Assembly: GCF_003326475.1 (NCBI RefSeq)
Contig: NZ_JPWA01000003.1
Span: 169,264-233,263, forward strand
Source of the DNA: Thalassospira xianhensis MCCC 1A02616
GTDB taxonomy: Bacteria; Pseudomonadota; Alphaproteobacteria; Rhodospirillales; Thalassospiraceae
Reading direction: 5' to 3'
DNA: 64,000 bases
Shown: piece after piece, positions 27,150 through 37,102 of the stretch
How positions within the stretch are numbered: position 1 is the stretch's first letter
How the letters are laid out: the number at the start of each line of letters is the position of its first letter
Notes under the pieces: generated by a model
Databases searched by the model: none
Seen by the model: only the letters and a program-made list of their open reading frames with translations
What the model was told of the DNA's origin: nothing
Made by a program: the position numbers and the translations under genes

Positions 27150-27176
27150 GCTCGCTCCGCAAGCTGCGGAACGAGC
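27150..27176 (+). terminator. Hairpin 1 between hasA and hasD
   Basis: GCTCGCTCCGC (27150-27160) pairs with GCGGAACGAGC (27166-27176), with one C-A mismatch. No T tract follows, so partial termination or 3'-end protection of hasA mRNA is likely. Confidence 0.55.
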
Positions 27177-27194
27177 ACAAGGTCTGTCAATGCA

Positions 27195-27218
27195 GGGCAC
27201 CGCGTAACAGCGGTGCCC
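27195..27218 (+). terminator. Hairpin 2 between hasA and hasD
   Basis: GGGCACCGC (27195-27203) pairs perfectly with GCGGTGCCC (27210-27218) over a six-base loop. A pyrimidine-rich stretch with TTTTT follows about 13 bases later. Together with hairpin 1 it would lower secretion-gene expression relative to the abundant hemophore. Confidence 0.55.
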
Positions 27219-27257
27219 ACCTCATCCTATCTTTTTCTTCTCCGGAATGGAAACAGC

Positions 27258-29009
27258 GTGTTTGAACAGGTCCATTCGCATCATTTGCGCAAATCGCCCG
27301 TATCCTCGCCGCTGGCGGCCGCCATTCGATCCGTGCGCGGTGCGTTCCTGTCGGTCGCAGCACTCAGCGGTGTGTCAAATATCCTGATGCTGACCGGACC
27401 GCTTTTCATGCTGCAGGTTTATGACCGGGTTCTGGCGAGCCGTAGTGTGCCAACGCTGGTTGCGCTCGTGGTTTTGATGCTGGCGCTGTATCTGTTTCTG
27501 GGCACTGTCGATGCGCTTCGGGCGCGTATGCTGGTGCGGATCGGCTGGCGGGTGGATGAGCAGGTCGGACCGCTGGCGCTGGCAACCACTCTTGATCAGG
27601 TGCTGCGAAATGATAACGCAGCCGTAATAAGACCGCTTAATGATCTTGATCAGATTCGCCAGTTTCTGGGCGGAGCCGGCCCCATCGCGATTTGTGATAT
27701 GCCATGGATGCCGCTGTTTCTGGGCATCGTTTTTGTTTTTCATCCCTGGCTTGGTTTTTTGGCCCTCGTTGGCGGTATCCTCCTTGTGATCCTGACGCTG
27801 ATCAGCGAGCTTGCCACCCGGAGGCAGGTCGAACGCATGAACCGTCAGGCCGTTTCACGGGCCAGTCTGGTCGAAGCTGGTCGCCGCAACGCCGAAGCCA
27901 TTCGCGCCATGGGAATGCAGGGAACGTTCAATGCCTGTTGGGCGCAGTTGAATGACCGTTATCTGCGCGATAATACCGGTGTCGGCGACGTCAATTCGAC
28001 CTTCTCGGCCTATATCAAGGTCATTCGCCTTGCGATGCAGTCCGGTGTTCTGGCACTTGGTGCCTATCTGGCGATCCTTCAGGAAGTGACACCGGGTGTG
28101 ATGGTTGCCGCATCAATCCTGACAGCTCGGGCATTGTCCCCGGTCGAACAAGCGATTGGCAACTGGCGCGGATTTGTTGGTGCACGTCAATCGCGCCATC
28201 GTCTTGAACGCTGTTTTGCCGATACACAAAAAACGTCTGAACGCCTCGAACTGCCTGCCCCGCAAAAAAGCCTGCAGGTTTCCAATCTGATCGTCCGGGC
28301 CCCTGCAACGCGGGCGGAGGGCAAGCCGATGGCACCTGGCCGGGTGTTGTTGCGCATCAGTGACGTGACCCTGAAAGCAGGTGACGGGCTTGGCATTATC
28401 GGACCCAGCGGATCGGGGAAATCGACATTCGGTCGAGCATTAGTCGGGATTGGAACGATCCAGAACGGTACCATTCGTCTGGACGGGGCGGAACTTGATC
28501 ACTGGGAATCGGACCGGCTGGGTACGCATATCGGCTATCTGCCGCAGGATGTTGATCTGTTTGACGATACCGTCGCGCGCAATATCGCAAGGCTGCGCCG
28601 TGACGCGGACCCGGCGGCGATCGTTAAGGCCGCACAATCGGCCGGGGTGCATGACATGATCCTGTCCCTGCCCAAGGGATATGACACGCTGGTCGGAAGT
28701 GGCGGTGTGGTTTTATCAGGCGGGCAAAGGCAACGGATCGGATTGGCACGCGCCCTGTTCGGTGATCCGTTCCTGATTGTGCTTGATGAACCCAATTCCA
28801 GCCTCGACAGCGCCGGGGAACAGGCCCTGATTGAATCTGTCCGTCTGGCCCGGCAACGCGGGGCGATTGTCATCATGATCGCCCATCGCCCCGGCGCTCT
28901 TGCAACGGTCAATTTGGCGATGGTCATTCAGGACGGACGACAGGTTGCGTTTGGTGCGCGTGACGACATTCTGCGCAAAACCATGCGCCAGGTCGGAGAA
29001 AGTGCATGA
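27258..29009 (+). CDS. hasD: Type I secretion ABC transporter (HasD/PrtD-type)
   Basis: 583 residues. GTG 27258 is preferred because GTG 27213 lies inside a hairpin. A membrane domain with about six helices (SVAALSGVSNILMLTGPLFMLQVYDRVL onward) is fused to an ATPase domain with Walker A GPSGSGKSTF, signature LSGGQRQR and Walker B FLIVLDEPNSSLD. The H-loop is MIAHRPGAL. It has no N-terminal C39-like domain, as in PrtD/HasD exporters of proteins with C-terminal signals. It should export the HasA-like protein encoded just upstream and overlaps the adaptor gene by four bases. Confidence 0.92.
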   Translation: MFEQVHSHHLRKSPVSSPLAAAIRSVRGAFLSVAALSGVSNILMLTGPLFMLQVYDRVLASRSVPTLVALVVLMLALYLFLGTVDALRARMLVRIGWRVDEQVGPLALATTLDQVLRNDNAAVIRPLNDLDQIRQFLGGAGPIAICDMPWMPLFLGIVFVFHPWLGFLALVGGILLVILTLISELATRRQVERMNRQAVSRASLVEAGRRNAEAIRAMGMQGTFNACWAQLNDRYLRDNTGVGDVNSTFSAYIKVIRLAMQSGVLALGAYLAILQEVTPGVMVAASILTARALSPVEQAIGNWRGFVGARQSRHRLERCFADTQKTSERLELPAPQKSLQVSNLIVRAPATRAEGKPMAPGRVLLRISDVTLKAGDGLGIIGPSGSGKSTFGRALVGIGTIQNGTIRLDGAELDHWESDRLGTHIGYLPQDVDLFDDTVARNIARLRRDADPAAIVKAAQSAGVHDMILSLPKGYDTLVGSGGVVLSGGQRQRIGLARALFGDPFLIVLDEPNSSLDSAGEQALIESVRLARQRGAIVIMIAHRPGALATVNLAMVIQDGRQVAFGARDDILRKTMRQVGESA

Positions 29010-30346
29010 CCAGAAAACCGTTACACACATCGTCGAAAACCGCTTTGGACCTCAGTCCTGCGCTGCAAAGTTTACGCCGCCATACCCTGTTTGGTGTGAC
29101 AGTCATTTTGGCGCTGTTCATCGGTTTGGGAAGCTGGATGGCGATGGCAAGTCTCTCCGGGGCGGTGGTTGCGTCCGGCAAGCTGGTTGTGGAAAGCAAT
29201 GTAAAGGATGTGCAGCATCCTGACGGCGGCATTGTCGGCGAAATCCACGTACGTGACGGTGATCAGGTACAAGCTGGTGACCTTCTGATTCGGCTGGATG
29301 ATACGATGGCGCGTGCAAGCCTCGGTATTGTAGACAGTCAGATTGATGCCTTGCGGGCGCGCAAGATGCGCTTGATTGCCGAACGGAACGATGCTGAAAC
29401 CATTACCGTGCCCGATCCGTTCATTTCACGGATGAAGGACACGACAGTTACCGAACTGGTCGCGGCCGAAACAAAGCTTTTCGAAGCACGGCGCAGAAGC
29501 CTTGAAGGCGAAAAAGCGCAGCTTCAGCAGAAATTGTTGCAACTTTCGGAAACGATTGTCGGGCTTGAGGCGCAGAAAACTGCTAACGAAGAAGAAAGCC
29601 GTCATATTCGCGATGAACTTGACGGGCTTGAAATGCTTTACAAAAAGCAACTTGTACCGATTACCCGTGTTGCGGCATTGCGTCGTGAACGTGCCAGTCT
29701 GGGGGGCAAGCACGGAGAGCTGATGGCACAGATTGCCGCGACCGGCATGCAAATTTCGGAAACCGAAATGTCGATCCTGCAGCTTGACCGGGACCGTCAA
29801 ACTGACGTTTTGACTGAACTGGGCGACATTGATCAGCAATTGGCAGAATTGATGCAAAAACAAGTTGCCTTGCGCGACCAGCTGCGTCGTATCGATATTC
29901 GCGCGCCTTATGGCGGAACGATTTATCAGATGGCGGCACATACTGTTGGCGGTGTGGTTGCAGCCGGGGATCGGATCATGGGTATCGTCCCCGATCAGGA
30001 TGAACTGGTAATCGAAGCTCGGACCAGCCCAAACGACATTGACCAGGTTCATTCGGGACAAAAGGCGATGCTGCGTTTTACCGCCTTTAACCAGCGCACC
30101 ACGCCGGAGCTTGCCGGAACGGTTTCTTTTGTGGCAGCGGATTTGTCACGCGATGAACTGACCGGCGAAACCTACTACAATGTCCGGGTGCAAATTGCCG
30201 GTGGCGAGACGGAAAAACTTGATGGGCAAGGTCTGATGCCCGGCATGCCGGTTGAAACCTTTATCGCAACGGGGGATCGCACTGCACTTAGCTATCTTGC
30301 CAAACCGCTTACCGATCAGTTTGCCCGCGCGTTCCGCGAAGAATAA
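29006..30346 (+). CDS. hasE: Type I secretion membrane-fusion protein (HasE/PrtE-type)
   Basis: 446 residues, ATGA overlap with hasD and GGAGA upstream. One N-terminal membrane helix (LFGVTVILALFIGLGSWMAMASL) is followed by a lipoyl/barrel half-motif (GGIVGEIHVRDGDQVQAGDLLIRLD), a long coiled coil rich in E, Q and R (about residues 110-290), and the second barrel half DIRAPYGGTIYQMAAHTVGGVVAAGDRIMGIVP. It bridges the inner-membrane ABC exporter and an outer-membrane TolC-type channel. No such channel gene is in this locus, so it must be supplied from elsewhere. Confidence 0.92.
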   Translation: MTRKPLHTSSKTALDLSPALQSLRRHTLFGVTVILALFIGLGSWMAMASLSGAVVASGKLVVESNVKDVQHPDGGIVGEIHVRDGDQVQAGDLLIRLDDTMARASLGIVDSQIDALRARKMRLIAERNDAETITVPDPFISRMKDTTVTELVAAETKLFEARRRSLEGEKAQLQQKLLQLSETIVGLEAQKTANEEESRHIRDELDGLEMLYKKQLVPITRVAALRRERASLGGKHGELMAQIAATGMQISETEMSILQLDRDRQTDVLTELGDIDQQLAELMQKQVALRDQLRRIDIRAPYGGTIYQMAAHTVGGVVAAGDRIMGIVPDQDELVIEARTSPNDIDQVHSGQKAMLRFTAFNQRTTPELAGTVSFVAADLSRDELTGETYYNVRVQIAGGETEKLDGQGLMPGMPVETFIATGDRTALSYLAKPLTDQFARAFREE

Positions 30347-30446
30347 TTTTTCACCGGTTTCGGATATCGAACGCCCCGGATCGTTTCTGGTTTAAAGGGC
30401 TGCGAATTCATGTGGCATTTGCGGACAGGGACGAAAGGTAATCGGG

Positions 30447-31049
30447 ATGACTTTGGATATAACAGCAGACGGTGTGATAAAAACCCGCCTTCAGAATCTC
30501 AAACAGGCAACAACCGGCGACCATCAGCACATCGATGACATGGTGATGGAAATGGCGCCGTTTGAAAGCCGCGATAACTATGCCCGGTTTGTCGGGATGC
30601 AGTATGTGTTTCACCGCGCTGTAAAACCGCTTTATGACGCCAGTGACCTGAACGACCTGATACCCGGGCTTTCGGTTCGCAGTCGGTTCGATCATGTCTG
30701 TGCAGATCTTGCAGATCTGCAATGCAGCCTACCTGAAAATACCAAACCATTTCCTGTCCCCAAAACCGGAATGGGCCGTCTGGGATGGTTATATGTTTGT
30801 GAAGGTTCGTCGCTTGGGGCGGCATTTTTGCTGAAAGCAGCCGGAAATATCGGACTGAATGCCGAGTTTGGTGCCCGACATCTGGCTGGGCACGAAGACG
30901 GTCGCGGCAAGCATTGGCGCGAATTTGTTGATCAGGTCAATGGCTTGGCTTTAAGCACTAAACAAGAACAGGAAGTGATTGCTGGTGCTATTGCTGCCTT
31001 TGACTTTTTCCGCACCCTTTTGATCGAAGATCGCAAGCTTGCCGCATAG
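30447..31049 (+). CDS. Haem oxygenase-like protein
   Basis: 200 residues, all-helical and the right length for bacterial HemO/PigA or BphO haem oxygenases. The proximal-ligand candidate is H26 in LKQATTGDHQHID, and GMGRLGWLYVCEGSSLGAAFL matches the distal-helix region of the family. It would open imported haem to biliverdin, iron and CO. Its position 100 bases behind the secretion genes, and no bacteriophytochrome nearby, favour haem-iron use over chromophore synthesis. This is inference from context. Confidence 0.8.
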   Translation: MTLDITADGVIKTRLQNLKQATTGDHQHIDDMVMEMAPFESRDNYARFVGMQYVFHRAVKPLYDASDLNDLIPGLSVRSRFDHVCADLADLQCSLPENTKPFPVPKTGMGRLGWLYVCEGSSLGAAFLLKAAGNIGLNAEFGARHLAGHEDGRGKHWREFVDQVNGLALSTKQEQEVIAGAIAAFDFFRTLLIEDRKLAA

Positions 31050-31151
31050 GCGCAAATCCCTTGGTTGAAAGGCTTGCAGAGACAGGATCGTGACTTGATT
31101 TCTGGCAAAGTCGGCTGTATAAAGCCGCCAAGCTTTTTGTAAATTCTGACA

Positions 31152-31178
31152 AAGAGTGGGCCCTCCGCCCGCTCTTTT
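31152..31178 (+). terminator. Intrinsic terminator before rimP
   Basis: AAGAGTGGGC (31152-31161) pairs with GCCCGCTCTT (31167-31176), with one U-G wobble and a five-base loop, followed by TT. It probably ends the haem-locus transcript. Its edge is only 28 bases from the rimP start, so an attenuator role is possible. Confidence 0.7.
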
Positions 31179-31205
31179 GTGCTTTTTGGGGTATGGCATC
31201 GCTAT

Positions 31206-31745
31206 ATGGCTGAGCTGATCGGACAACAGTTGAAAGACCCGCTGATGATGCGGATCACGGACATTATTGAACCGTCGATCAACGCGCTGGGTTTCGAACT
31301 GGTACGTGTCTCCATGATGGGCAAGGACAGCAATGTCTTGCAGATCATGGCAGATCGTGCGGATGGCAACGGCAGCATCAATGTCGAGGATTGCGCCGAA
31401 ATCAGCCGTACGGTTTCTGCCCTGATGGATGTTGAGGACCCGATTTCGGGGGCTTATCACCTTGAAGTCAGTTCACCGGGTATTGACCGCCCGCTGACCC
31501 GTGCCAAGGACTTTGATGTCTGGCGCGGGTTCGAGGCAAAGGTCGAACTGGTGATGGCCCAGAATGGCCGTCGCCGTTTCAGCGGAAAGCTGGATGGAAT
31601 CGAAGATGATGCGGTCGCCCTGATTGTCGATGGCGAACGTGAATTGTTGCCGTTGGCTGATATCGCCAAGTCGAAATTGGTGCTGACGGATGAATTGATC
31701 GCGCATGTCACCGGCAAAGGCCGGTCTGACGAAAACGCAGAATAG
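31206..31745 (+). CDS. rimP: Ribosome maturation factor RimP
   Basis: 179 residues from ATG 31206; GTG 31179 is in frame but sits within the terminator stem region. RimP is needed for 30S subunit maturation. Seen: IIEPSINALGFELVRVSMMGKDSNVLQIMAD and the YHLEVSSPGIDRPLTRAKDF signature joining the two domains. It is the first gene of the conserved rimP-nusA-ylxR-infB-rbfA-truB-rpsO-pnp block. Confidence 0.93.
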   Translation: MAELIGQQLKDPLMMRITDIIEPSINALGFELVRVSMMGKDSNVLQIMADRADGNGSINVEDCAEISRTVSALMDVEDPISGAYHLEVSSPGIDRPLTRAKDFDVWRGFEAKVELVMAQNGRRRFSGKLDGIEDDAVALIVDGERELLPLADIAKSKLVLTDELIAHVTGKGRSDENAE

Positions 31746-31754
31746 AGGTTGGAT

Positions 31755-33314
31755 ATGGAAGCAACTTCGGGAATGCCGCGGCCAGAACTTTTGCAGGTCG
31801 CAGATGCCGTTGCCCGTGAAAAGGGCATTGATCGTGATGAAGTTCTTGGTGCAATGGAGCAGGCCATCCAGAAGGCCGGCCGTTCCAGATATGGCCATGA
31901 GCATGACATCCGTGCCCATATCGACCGTAAAACCGGTGAAATCAAACTGGCCCGTTTCATCGAGGTCACGGACGATATCGAAAACGACTTCACCCAGATG
32001 TCGTTGGAACAGGCGCGTATTCGCAACGAAAATATCCAGCTTGGCGAATTCCTGATTGATCCGCTGCCGCCGATCGATTTCGGACGTATTGCTGCGCAGA
32101 CTGCAAAACAGGTCATCGTGCAGAAAGTCCGTGACGCGGAACGCGAACGTCAGTTTGAAGAATATAAAGACCGTGCCGGTGAAGTGATCAACGGCGTCGT
32201 CAAACGTGTTGAATTCGGTAACGTTCTGGTCGACATGGGCCGTGCAGAAGCCATTCTTCGCCGCGAAGAACTGATCCCGCGTGAAACCGTCCGTCAGGGG
32301 GATCGCGTTCGTGCGCTGATCCTCGATGTGCGCCGTGAACAGCGTGGTCCGCAAATCTTCCTGTCGCGTACCCATCCTACTTTCATGGCAAAACTGTTTG
32401 CCCAGGAAGTTCCGGAAATCTACGACGGCATTATCGAAATCAAATCGGTTGCCCGTGATCCGGGTTCGCGCGCCAAGATTTCGGTTCAGTCATCGGATAA
32501 CTCGATCGATCCGGTCGGGGCATGTGTCGGTATGCGTGGTTCGCGCGTTCAGGCCGTTGTTGGCGAACTTCAGGGCGAGAAAATCGACATCATCCAGTGG
32601 TCGGAAGATCCGGCAACCTTTGTTGTGAACGCATTGGCTCCGGCCGAGGTCACCAAGGTTGTTCTTGATGAAGAAACCAATCGTATCGAGGTTGTCGTTC
32701 CCGACGATCAGCTGAGCCTTGCCATTGGCCGTCGTGGTCAGAATGTGCGTTTGGCGTCCCAGCTGACCGGATGGGATATCGATATCCTGACCGAGGAAGA
32801 CGAAAGCGAACGTCGCCAGGAAGAAGCCCGTAAACGGGCGGAGATGTTCATCAAGGCACTTGATGTTGATGAAGTCATTGCCCATCTCTTGGTCGCCGAA
32901 GGCTTTACCTCGATCGAGGAAGTTGGTTACGTGCCGCTGGCCGAACTGGCAGAGATCGAAGGTTTCGAAGAAGAAATCGCCGAAGAGCTGCGCACCCGCG
33001 CACGTACCTTCCTTGCCGAAGAAGCCGAACGTCTTCAGAAGCGTCGTGAAGAGCTTAAGGTTGCCGATGACCTCGTTGAATTTGGCGGGCTTTCACTGGC
33101 CGTTGTTGTTCGCCTGGGCGAGAATGACGTCAAAACCCTTGAGGACTTCGCCGATCTCGCAAGTGACGAACTGATCGAATATGTCGGTGATGCGGACAAT
33201 ATGACCATGGACCAGGCCAACGACCTGATCATGGATGCACGTCGTCAGCTTGGCTGGTTCGAAGGGCTTGAAGAAGAAGTTTCCGAGGATGCCGAAGAAG
33301 GCGAAGAAGCCTGA
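31755..33314 (+). CDS. nusA: Transcription termination/antitermination factor NusA
   Basis: 519 residues from ATG 31755, GAGG six bases upstream. The N-terminal RNA-polymerase-binding domain is followed by S1 (GEVINGVVKRVEFGNVLVDMGRAEAIL), KH1/KH2 (VGACVGMRGSRVQAVVGELQGEKIDII; LAIGRRGQNVRLASQLTGWDIDI) and two helix-hairpin-helix-like C-terminal repeats (DVDEVIAHLLVAEGFTSIEEV and a second copy near residue 430), ending in an acidic tail. It controls pausing, termination and rRNA antitermination. Confidence 0.96.
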   Translation: MEATSGMPRPELLQVADAVAREKGIDRDEVLGAMEQAIQKAGRSRYGHEHDIRAHIDRKTGEIKLARFIEVTDDIENDFTQMSLEQARIRNENIQLGEFLIDPLPPIDFGRIAAQTAKQVIVQKVRDAERERQFEEYKDRAGEVINGVVKRVEFGNVLVDMGRAEAILRREELIPRETVRQGDRVRALILDVRREQRGPQIFLSRTHPTFMAKLFAQEVPEIYDGIIEIKSVARDPGSRAKISVQSSDNSIDPVGACVGMRGSRVQAVVGELQGEKIDIIQWSEDPATFVVNALAPAEVTKVVLDEETNRIEVVVPDDQLSLAIGRRGQNVRLASQLTGWDIDILTEEDESERRQEEARKRAEMFIKALDVDEVIAHLLVAEGFTSIEEVGYVPLAELAEIEGFEEEIAEELRTRARTFLAEEAERLQKRREELKVADDLVEFGGLSLAVVVRLGENDVKTLEDFADLASDELIEYVGDADNMTMDQANDLIMDARRQLGWFEGLEEEVSEDAEEGEEA

Positions 33315-33333
33315 GGGCTGATCGGAGGACACC

Positions 33334-33924
33334 ATGTCGCATCGTAAAGGCGGCAAGGTAGCCGAGGTTCCGGAACGCCGGTGTATCGTCACCGGCGAAG
33401 TCCGGCCCAAGGAAGACCTTCTCAGGGTTGTGATCGGACCGGATGACACGGTTGTTCCCGATCTTGAGGAACGGTTGCCCGGACGGGGATTATGGTTGTG
33501 CCCGTCGCGGGATGTGATAAATACCGCCTGTGCAAAAAATGCCTTTGCCAAGGCGGCGCGGCAAAAAGTCGTGATTGACCCTGCGCTGGCAGACCGGATC
33601 GAGAAGCTTTTGCTTCAGAAAAGCCTTGATCTGCTGTCGCTTGCGCGCAGAGCCGGTCAGGCGGTTGCTGGCTACGAAAAAGTCCGGGCCCAGATTGACG
33701 AAGGCGCGGCAATGATATTGGCAGCCCGAGATGGTGCTGCGGACGGAAAATCCAAGATCGAGGCGAAAGCCCGGGATCTGCCGATTTATACCGTTCTGGA
33801 TGCTGCCGAGATTGGCGCGGCCTTTGGTCGCGAGAAAGCAGTACATGTGGCTGTTGCGCCGGGTGGACTGGCAAAACAGTTAAGTCGCTCGCTCGGGCGG
33901 CTAGAAGGATTTCGCGCGGTCTGA
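33334..33924 (+). CDS. YlxR/L7Ae two-domain RNA-binding protein
   Basis: 196 residues. The N-terminal DUF448 (YlxR/RnpM) domain has [20 protein letters not shown] and [13 protein letters not shown]; the second half ([22 protein letters not shown] onward) is an L7Ae/YbxF-like fold. In Firmicutes the domains are separate genes (ylxR, ylxQ) at the same place between nusA and infB; in alphaproteobacteria they are commonly fused. YlxR-type proteins are reported to bind RNase P RNA; the role here is inferred. Confidence 0.88.
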   Translation: MSHRKGGKVAEVPERRCIVTGEVRPKEDLLRVVIGPDDTVVPDLEERLPGRGLWLCPSRDVINTACAKNAFAKAARQKVVIDPALADRIEKLLLQKSLDLLSLARRAGQAVAGYEKVRAQIDEGAAMILAARDGAADGKSKIEAKARDLPIYTVLDAAEIGAAFGREKAVHVAVAPGGLAKQLSRSLGRLEGFRAV

Positions 33925-34004
33925 AGGCAGGCTTGCGCAGAACGGACAGGACAGGACAGGCAAAGGATGCCGGTCCCGCAGGAAATGAGGAAGTTGGACG
34001 GATT

Positions 34005-36665
34005 ATGAGTGATCGCGATCAGGAGAAGAAACCGCTGAGCCTCAACAGATCGAAACTTGAACTGAGCAAGACGGTCGAGGCTGGGCAGGTACGTCAAAGC
34101 TTCTCGCATGGACGGTCCAAATCTGTGACTGTCGAAGTGCGCAAGAAGCGGACTTTCGAAAAGAACGAATCCGGTCGCTTCCGTGAAGTGAAAAAGGATG
34201 CGGTTGCTGAACAGCAGCAGCAACCTGCTGCACCGGCACCGGCTACCAAACCTGAACCGGTTGCCAAACCGGAGCCGGTTGAAGACCATAGCAACCTGAC
34301 CGATAGCGAGCGCGCAGCCCGTATGGCCGCCCTGAAAGCAGCCGAAGAGCGCCGCAAGCAGGAAGAAGCCGACGCAGCTGTACGTGCTGCCGAGGAAAGC
34401 AAACGCAAGGCAGAAGAAGCCGAACGTCGCAAACAGGAAGAAGCCGAGGCAGCAAAAGCTGCTGCGGCAGAAGCTCCTGTGCTCGAAAAGGAAGCCCCGG
34501 TTTCTGTTGAAGAAGTCGAAAAGGCCCTTGAAGCATCGACCACCAAAGGCAAATCCAAGCCGAAGCCTGCTGCTGTTGCGAAAAAACAGGAAGAAATCAT
34601 TCCTGGTGAACCGGCAGAACCGCTGGTTCCGGAAGAACGCCGTCGTGCCGATCCTTCCACCGTCAAGCCGAAAAGCCGCAAGGAACTGGACGAGGAAGAA
34701 GCCCGTAGTGCAGCCGCACGCAAACGCGCCGAAGAGGAAGCTCTTGGTCGTGCCGCGCGCACCAAGGGTGACGAAGGTCGTCGTCGTGGCAAGCTTTCGA
34801 TCAACAATGCGATGACCGGTGACGAAGGCGGTCGTCGTCGTTCGATGGCCTCGATCAAACGTCAGCAGGCGAAAGCCAAGGCCCGTATGCAGGGTCAGCA
34901 GAAGCCGAAAGAGAAAATCGTGCGTGATGTTATCGTTCCGGACGTTATCACCGTTCAGGAACTCGCCAACCGTATGGCCGAGCGTGCTGCCGACGTCATC
35001 AAGTGCCTGATGGGCCTTGGCGTTATGGCAACCATCAACCAGAGCCTTGATCCCGATACCGCGCAGCTGGTTGTCGAGGAATTCGGCCACAAGATGAAGC
35101 GCGTTTCGGATGCCGACGTTGAAGAAGCGCTGGTCACTGCAGACGACAACGAAGATCAGCTGATCGGTCGTCCGCCGGTTGTGACCGTCATGGGTCACGT
35201 TGACCATGGTAAAACCTCGTTGCTGGATGCCCTGCGCAAAACCGATGTTGTCAGTGGTGAAGCCGGCGGCATCACCCAGCATATCGGTGCCTATCAGGTG
35301 ACGATGGAAACCGGTTCGAAGATCACCTTCATCGATACACCGGGCCACGCCGCCTTTACCGAAATGCGTTCGCGCGGTGCCAAGGTTACCGACATCGTCG
35401 TTCTGGTTGTTGCTGCTGACGACTCCGTCATGCCGCAGACGATCGAAGCCATCAGCCATGCAAAAGCGGCTGGCGTGCCGATGATCATTGCGATCAACAA
35501 GATCGACAAGCAGGGTGCAAACCCGACCAAGGTTAAAACCGAACTGCTTCAGCACGAAGTCGTCGTCGAGGAAATGGGCGGTGAAGTTCAGTGTATTGAA
35601 GTTTCGGCAAAACAGGGTCTTGGCCTGACCGAACTTGAAGAGGCCATTCTGCTGCAGGCCGAGGTTCTTGACCTTAAAGCCAACCCGGCACGTGTTGCTG
35701 ACGGTGTTGTCGTTGAAGCCCGCATGGAAAAAGGCCGCGGCCCGGTTGCCACGGTTCTGGTTCAGCGCGGTACGCTTAAAAACGGTGATATCTTTGTTAC
35801 GGGTGCCGAGTGGGGCCGCGTTCGTGCGCTGGTCAATGATCATGGCGTTCGCATCGAAGAAGCCATTCCGGGCATGCCGGTCGAAGTAACCGGTCTGAAC
35901 GGTGTGCCGTCTGCCGGTGATGACTTCGTCGTTGTCGAAAACGAAGCCAAAGCGCGCGAGATTTCCGATTATCGTCAGCGTCGCATCCGCGAAACGCAGG
36001 CTGCCGCGATGAAGAAATCGGCACTCGAGAACATGTTCTCGAGCTCGGGCGAGGTCAAGGAACTGCCGATCCTTATCAAAGGCGACGTGCAGGGTTCTGT
36101 CGAAGCGCTTATCGGTACCTTGCAGAAGCTGGGTAACGAGGAAGTCAGTGTCCGCGTCCTGCATAGCGGTGTTGGCGGGATCAACGAGTCTGACGTTACG
36201 CTGGCGCGTGCGTCGAATGCGCTGATCATTGGCTTTAACGTTCGTGCCAATCAGCAGGCCCGTGAACAGTCCCGTCGCGACAATGTCGACATTCGCTATT
36301 ACTCGATCATCTATGATGTCGCAGACGATATCAAAAAGATGCTGTCGGGCATGCTGTCGCCGGAAGTCCGCGAGAAGTTCCTGGGTTACGCGGAAATCCG
36401 CGACATCTTCACTATCTCGGGCAACAAGATTGCCGGTTGTATGGTTACCGAGGGTACCGTCAAGCGTGGTGCGGGTGTTCGCCTGCTTCGCGACAACGTC
36501 GTGATCCATTCGGGCGAGCTGTCGACACTGCGTCGCTTCAAGGATGAAGTAAAAGAAGTCCGCGAGGGCTATGAATGTGGCATGTCATTCGCCAAATATA
36601 ATGACCTGCAGGTCGGCGATATGATCGAGTGCTTCGAGCAGGAGGAAATCGCCGTCGAACTTTAA
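34005..36665 (+). CDS. infB: Translation initiation factor IF-2
   Basis: 886 residues from ATG 34005. The N-terminal third is a long charged helix of E/K/A/R repeats (about residues 60-240) typical of IF-2. The GTPase core has [15 protein letters not shown] (G1), DTPGHAAF (G3) and NKIDKQGA (G4), followed by IF-2 domains II to IV. It places initiator tRNA on the 30S subunit. The antisense strand is open over most of this gene, a codon-bias effect and not a second gene. Confidence 0.97.
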   Translation: MSDRDQEKKPLSLNRSKLELSKTVEAGQVRQSFSHGRSKSVTVEVRKKRTFEKNESGRFREVKKDAVAEQQQQPAAPAPATKPEPVAKPEPVEDHSNLTDSERAARMAALKAAEERRKQEEADAAVRAAEESKRKAEEAERRKQEEAEAAKAAAAEAPVLEKEAPVSVEEVEKALEASTTKGKSKPKPAAVAKKQEEIIPGEPAEPLVPEERRRADPSTVKPKSRKELDEEEARSAAARKRAEEEALGRAARTKGDEGRRRGKLSINNAMTGDEGGRRRSMASIKRQQAKAKARMQGQQKPKEKIVRDVIVPDVITVQELANRMAERAADVIKCLMGLGVMATINQSLDPDTAQLVVEEFGHKMKRVSDADVEEALVTADDNEDQLIGRPPVVTVMGHVDHGKTSLLDALRKTDVVSGEAGGITQHIGAYQVTMETGSKITFIDTPGHAAFTEMRSRGAKVTDIVVLVVAADDSVMPQTIEAISHAKAAGVPMIIAINKIDKQGANPTKVKTELLQHEVVVEEMGGEVQCIEVSAKQGLGLTELEEAILLQAEVLDLKANPARVADGVVVEARMEKGRGPVATVLVQRGTLKNGDIFVTGAEWGRVRALVNDHGVRIEEAIPGMPVEVTGLNGVPSAGDDFVVVENEAKAREISDYRQRRIRETQAAAMKKSALENMFSSSGEVKELPILIKGDVQGSVEALIGTLQKLGNEEVSVRVLHSGVGGINESDVTLARASNALIIGFNVRANQQAREQSRRDNVDIRYYSIIYDVADDIKKMLSGMLSPEVREKFLGYAEIRDIFTISGNKIAGCMVTEGTVKRGAGVRLLRDNVVIHSGELSTLRRFKDEVKEVREGYECGMSFAKYNDLQVGDMIECFEQEEIAVEL

Positions 36666-36682
36666 GACGGTGGATTGACGAT

Positions 36683-37102
36683 ATGGCGAAGCAACCGGCC
36701 AAAGCACCAAGTCAGCGACAGTTGCGCGTGGCGGAGGAAATCCGCCAGGCCCTGTCGCAGGCACTTGAGCGCGGAGATATTTACGACCCGGACCTGACCC
36801 GGCGCCCGGTAACCATTACCAGCGTCAGTCTGAGCCCGGATATGCGCAATGCCATGGTATCCTTTACGCCGCTTGGCGGGGGCGAGGCGGAAACCTCGCT
36901 TAAGGCGCTAACGCGTCAGAAGGGCCATTTGCGTACTCATGTGGCGCGTACGGTTCATATGAAATACGTACCGGCATTGCGTTTTGTTGAAGACAAAAGT
37001 TTCGATGTCGCCGACCATATCGGTGCCCTCCTGCGTGACCCGCATGTTGCACAGGATCTAGCGGCGGACCGGTCGGACGACCATGAGAATGAGGACGACT
37101 GA
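36683..37102 (+). CDS. rbfA: Ribosome-binding factor A
   Basis: 139 residues. It is a KH-like 30S assembly factor needed for 16S rRNA processing and cold adaptation. Seen: RQLRVAEEIRQALSQALERGDI, TITSVSLSPDMRNAMVSF and KYVPALRFVEDKSFD. The C-terminus is acidic. It starts 17 bases after infB and its stop shares one base with the truB start. Confidence 0.93.
   Translation: MAKQPAKAPSQRQLRVAEEIRQALSQALERGDIYDPDLTRRPVTITSVSLSPDMRNAMVSFTPLGGGEAETSLKALTRQKGHLRTHVARTVHMKYVPALRFVEDKSFDVADHIGALLRDPHVAQDLAADRSDDHENEDD

Noticed and set aside
33786..36509. A 907-codon open frame antisense to infB
   Set aside because: It mirrors the real gene; its composition (runs of F, R, T, N) is what reading GC-biased codons backwards gives, and infB is certain from its GTPase motifs.
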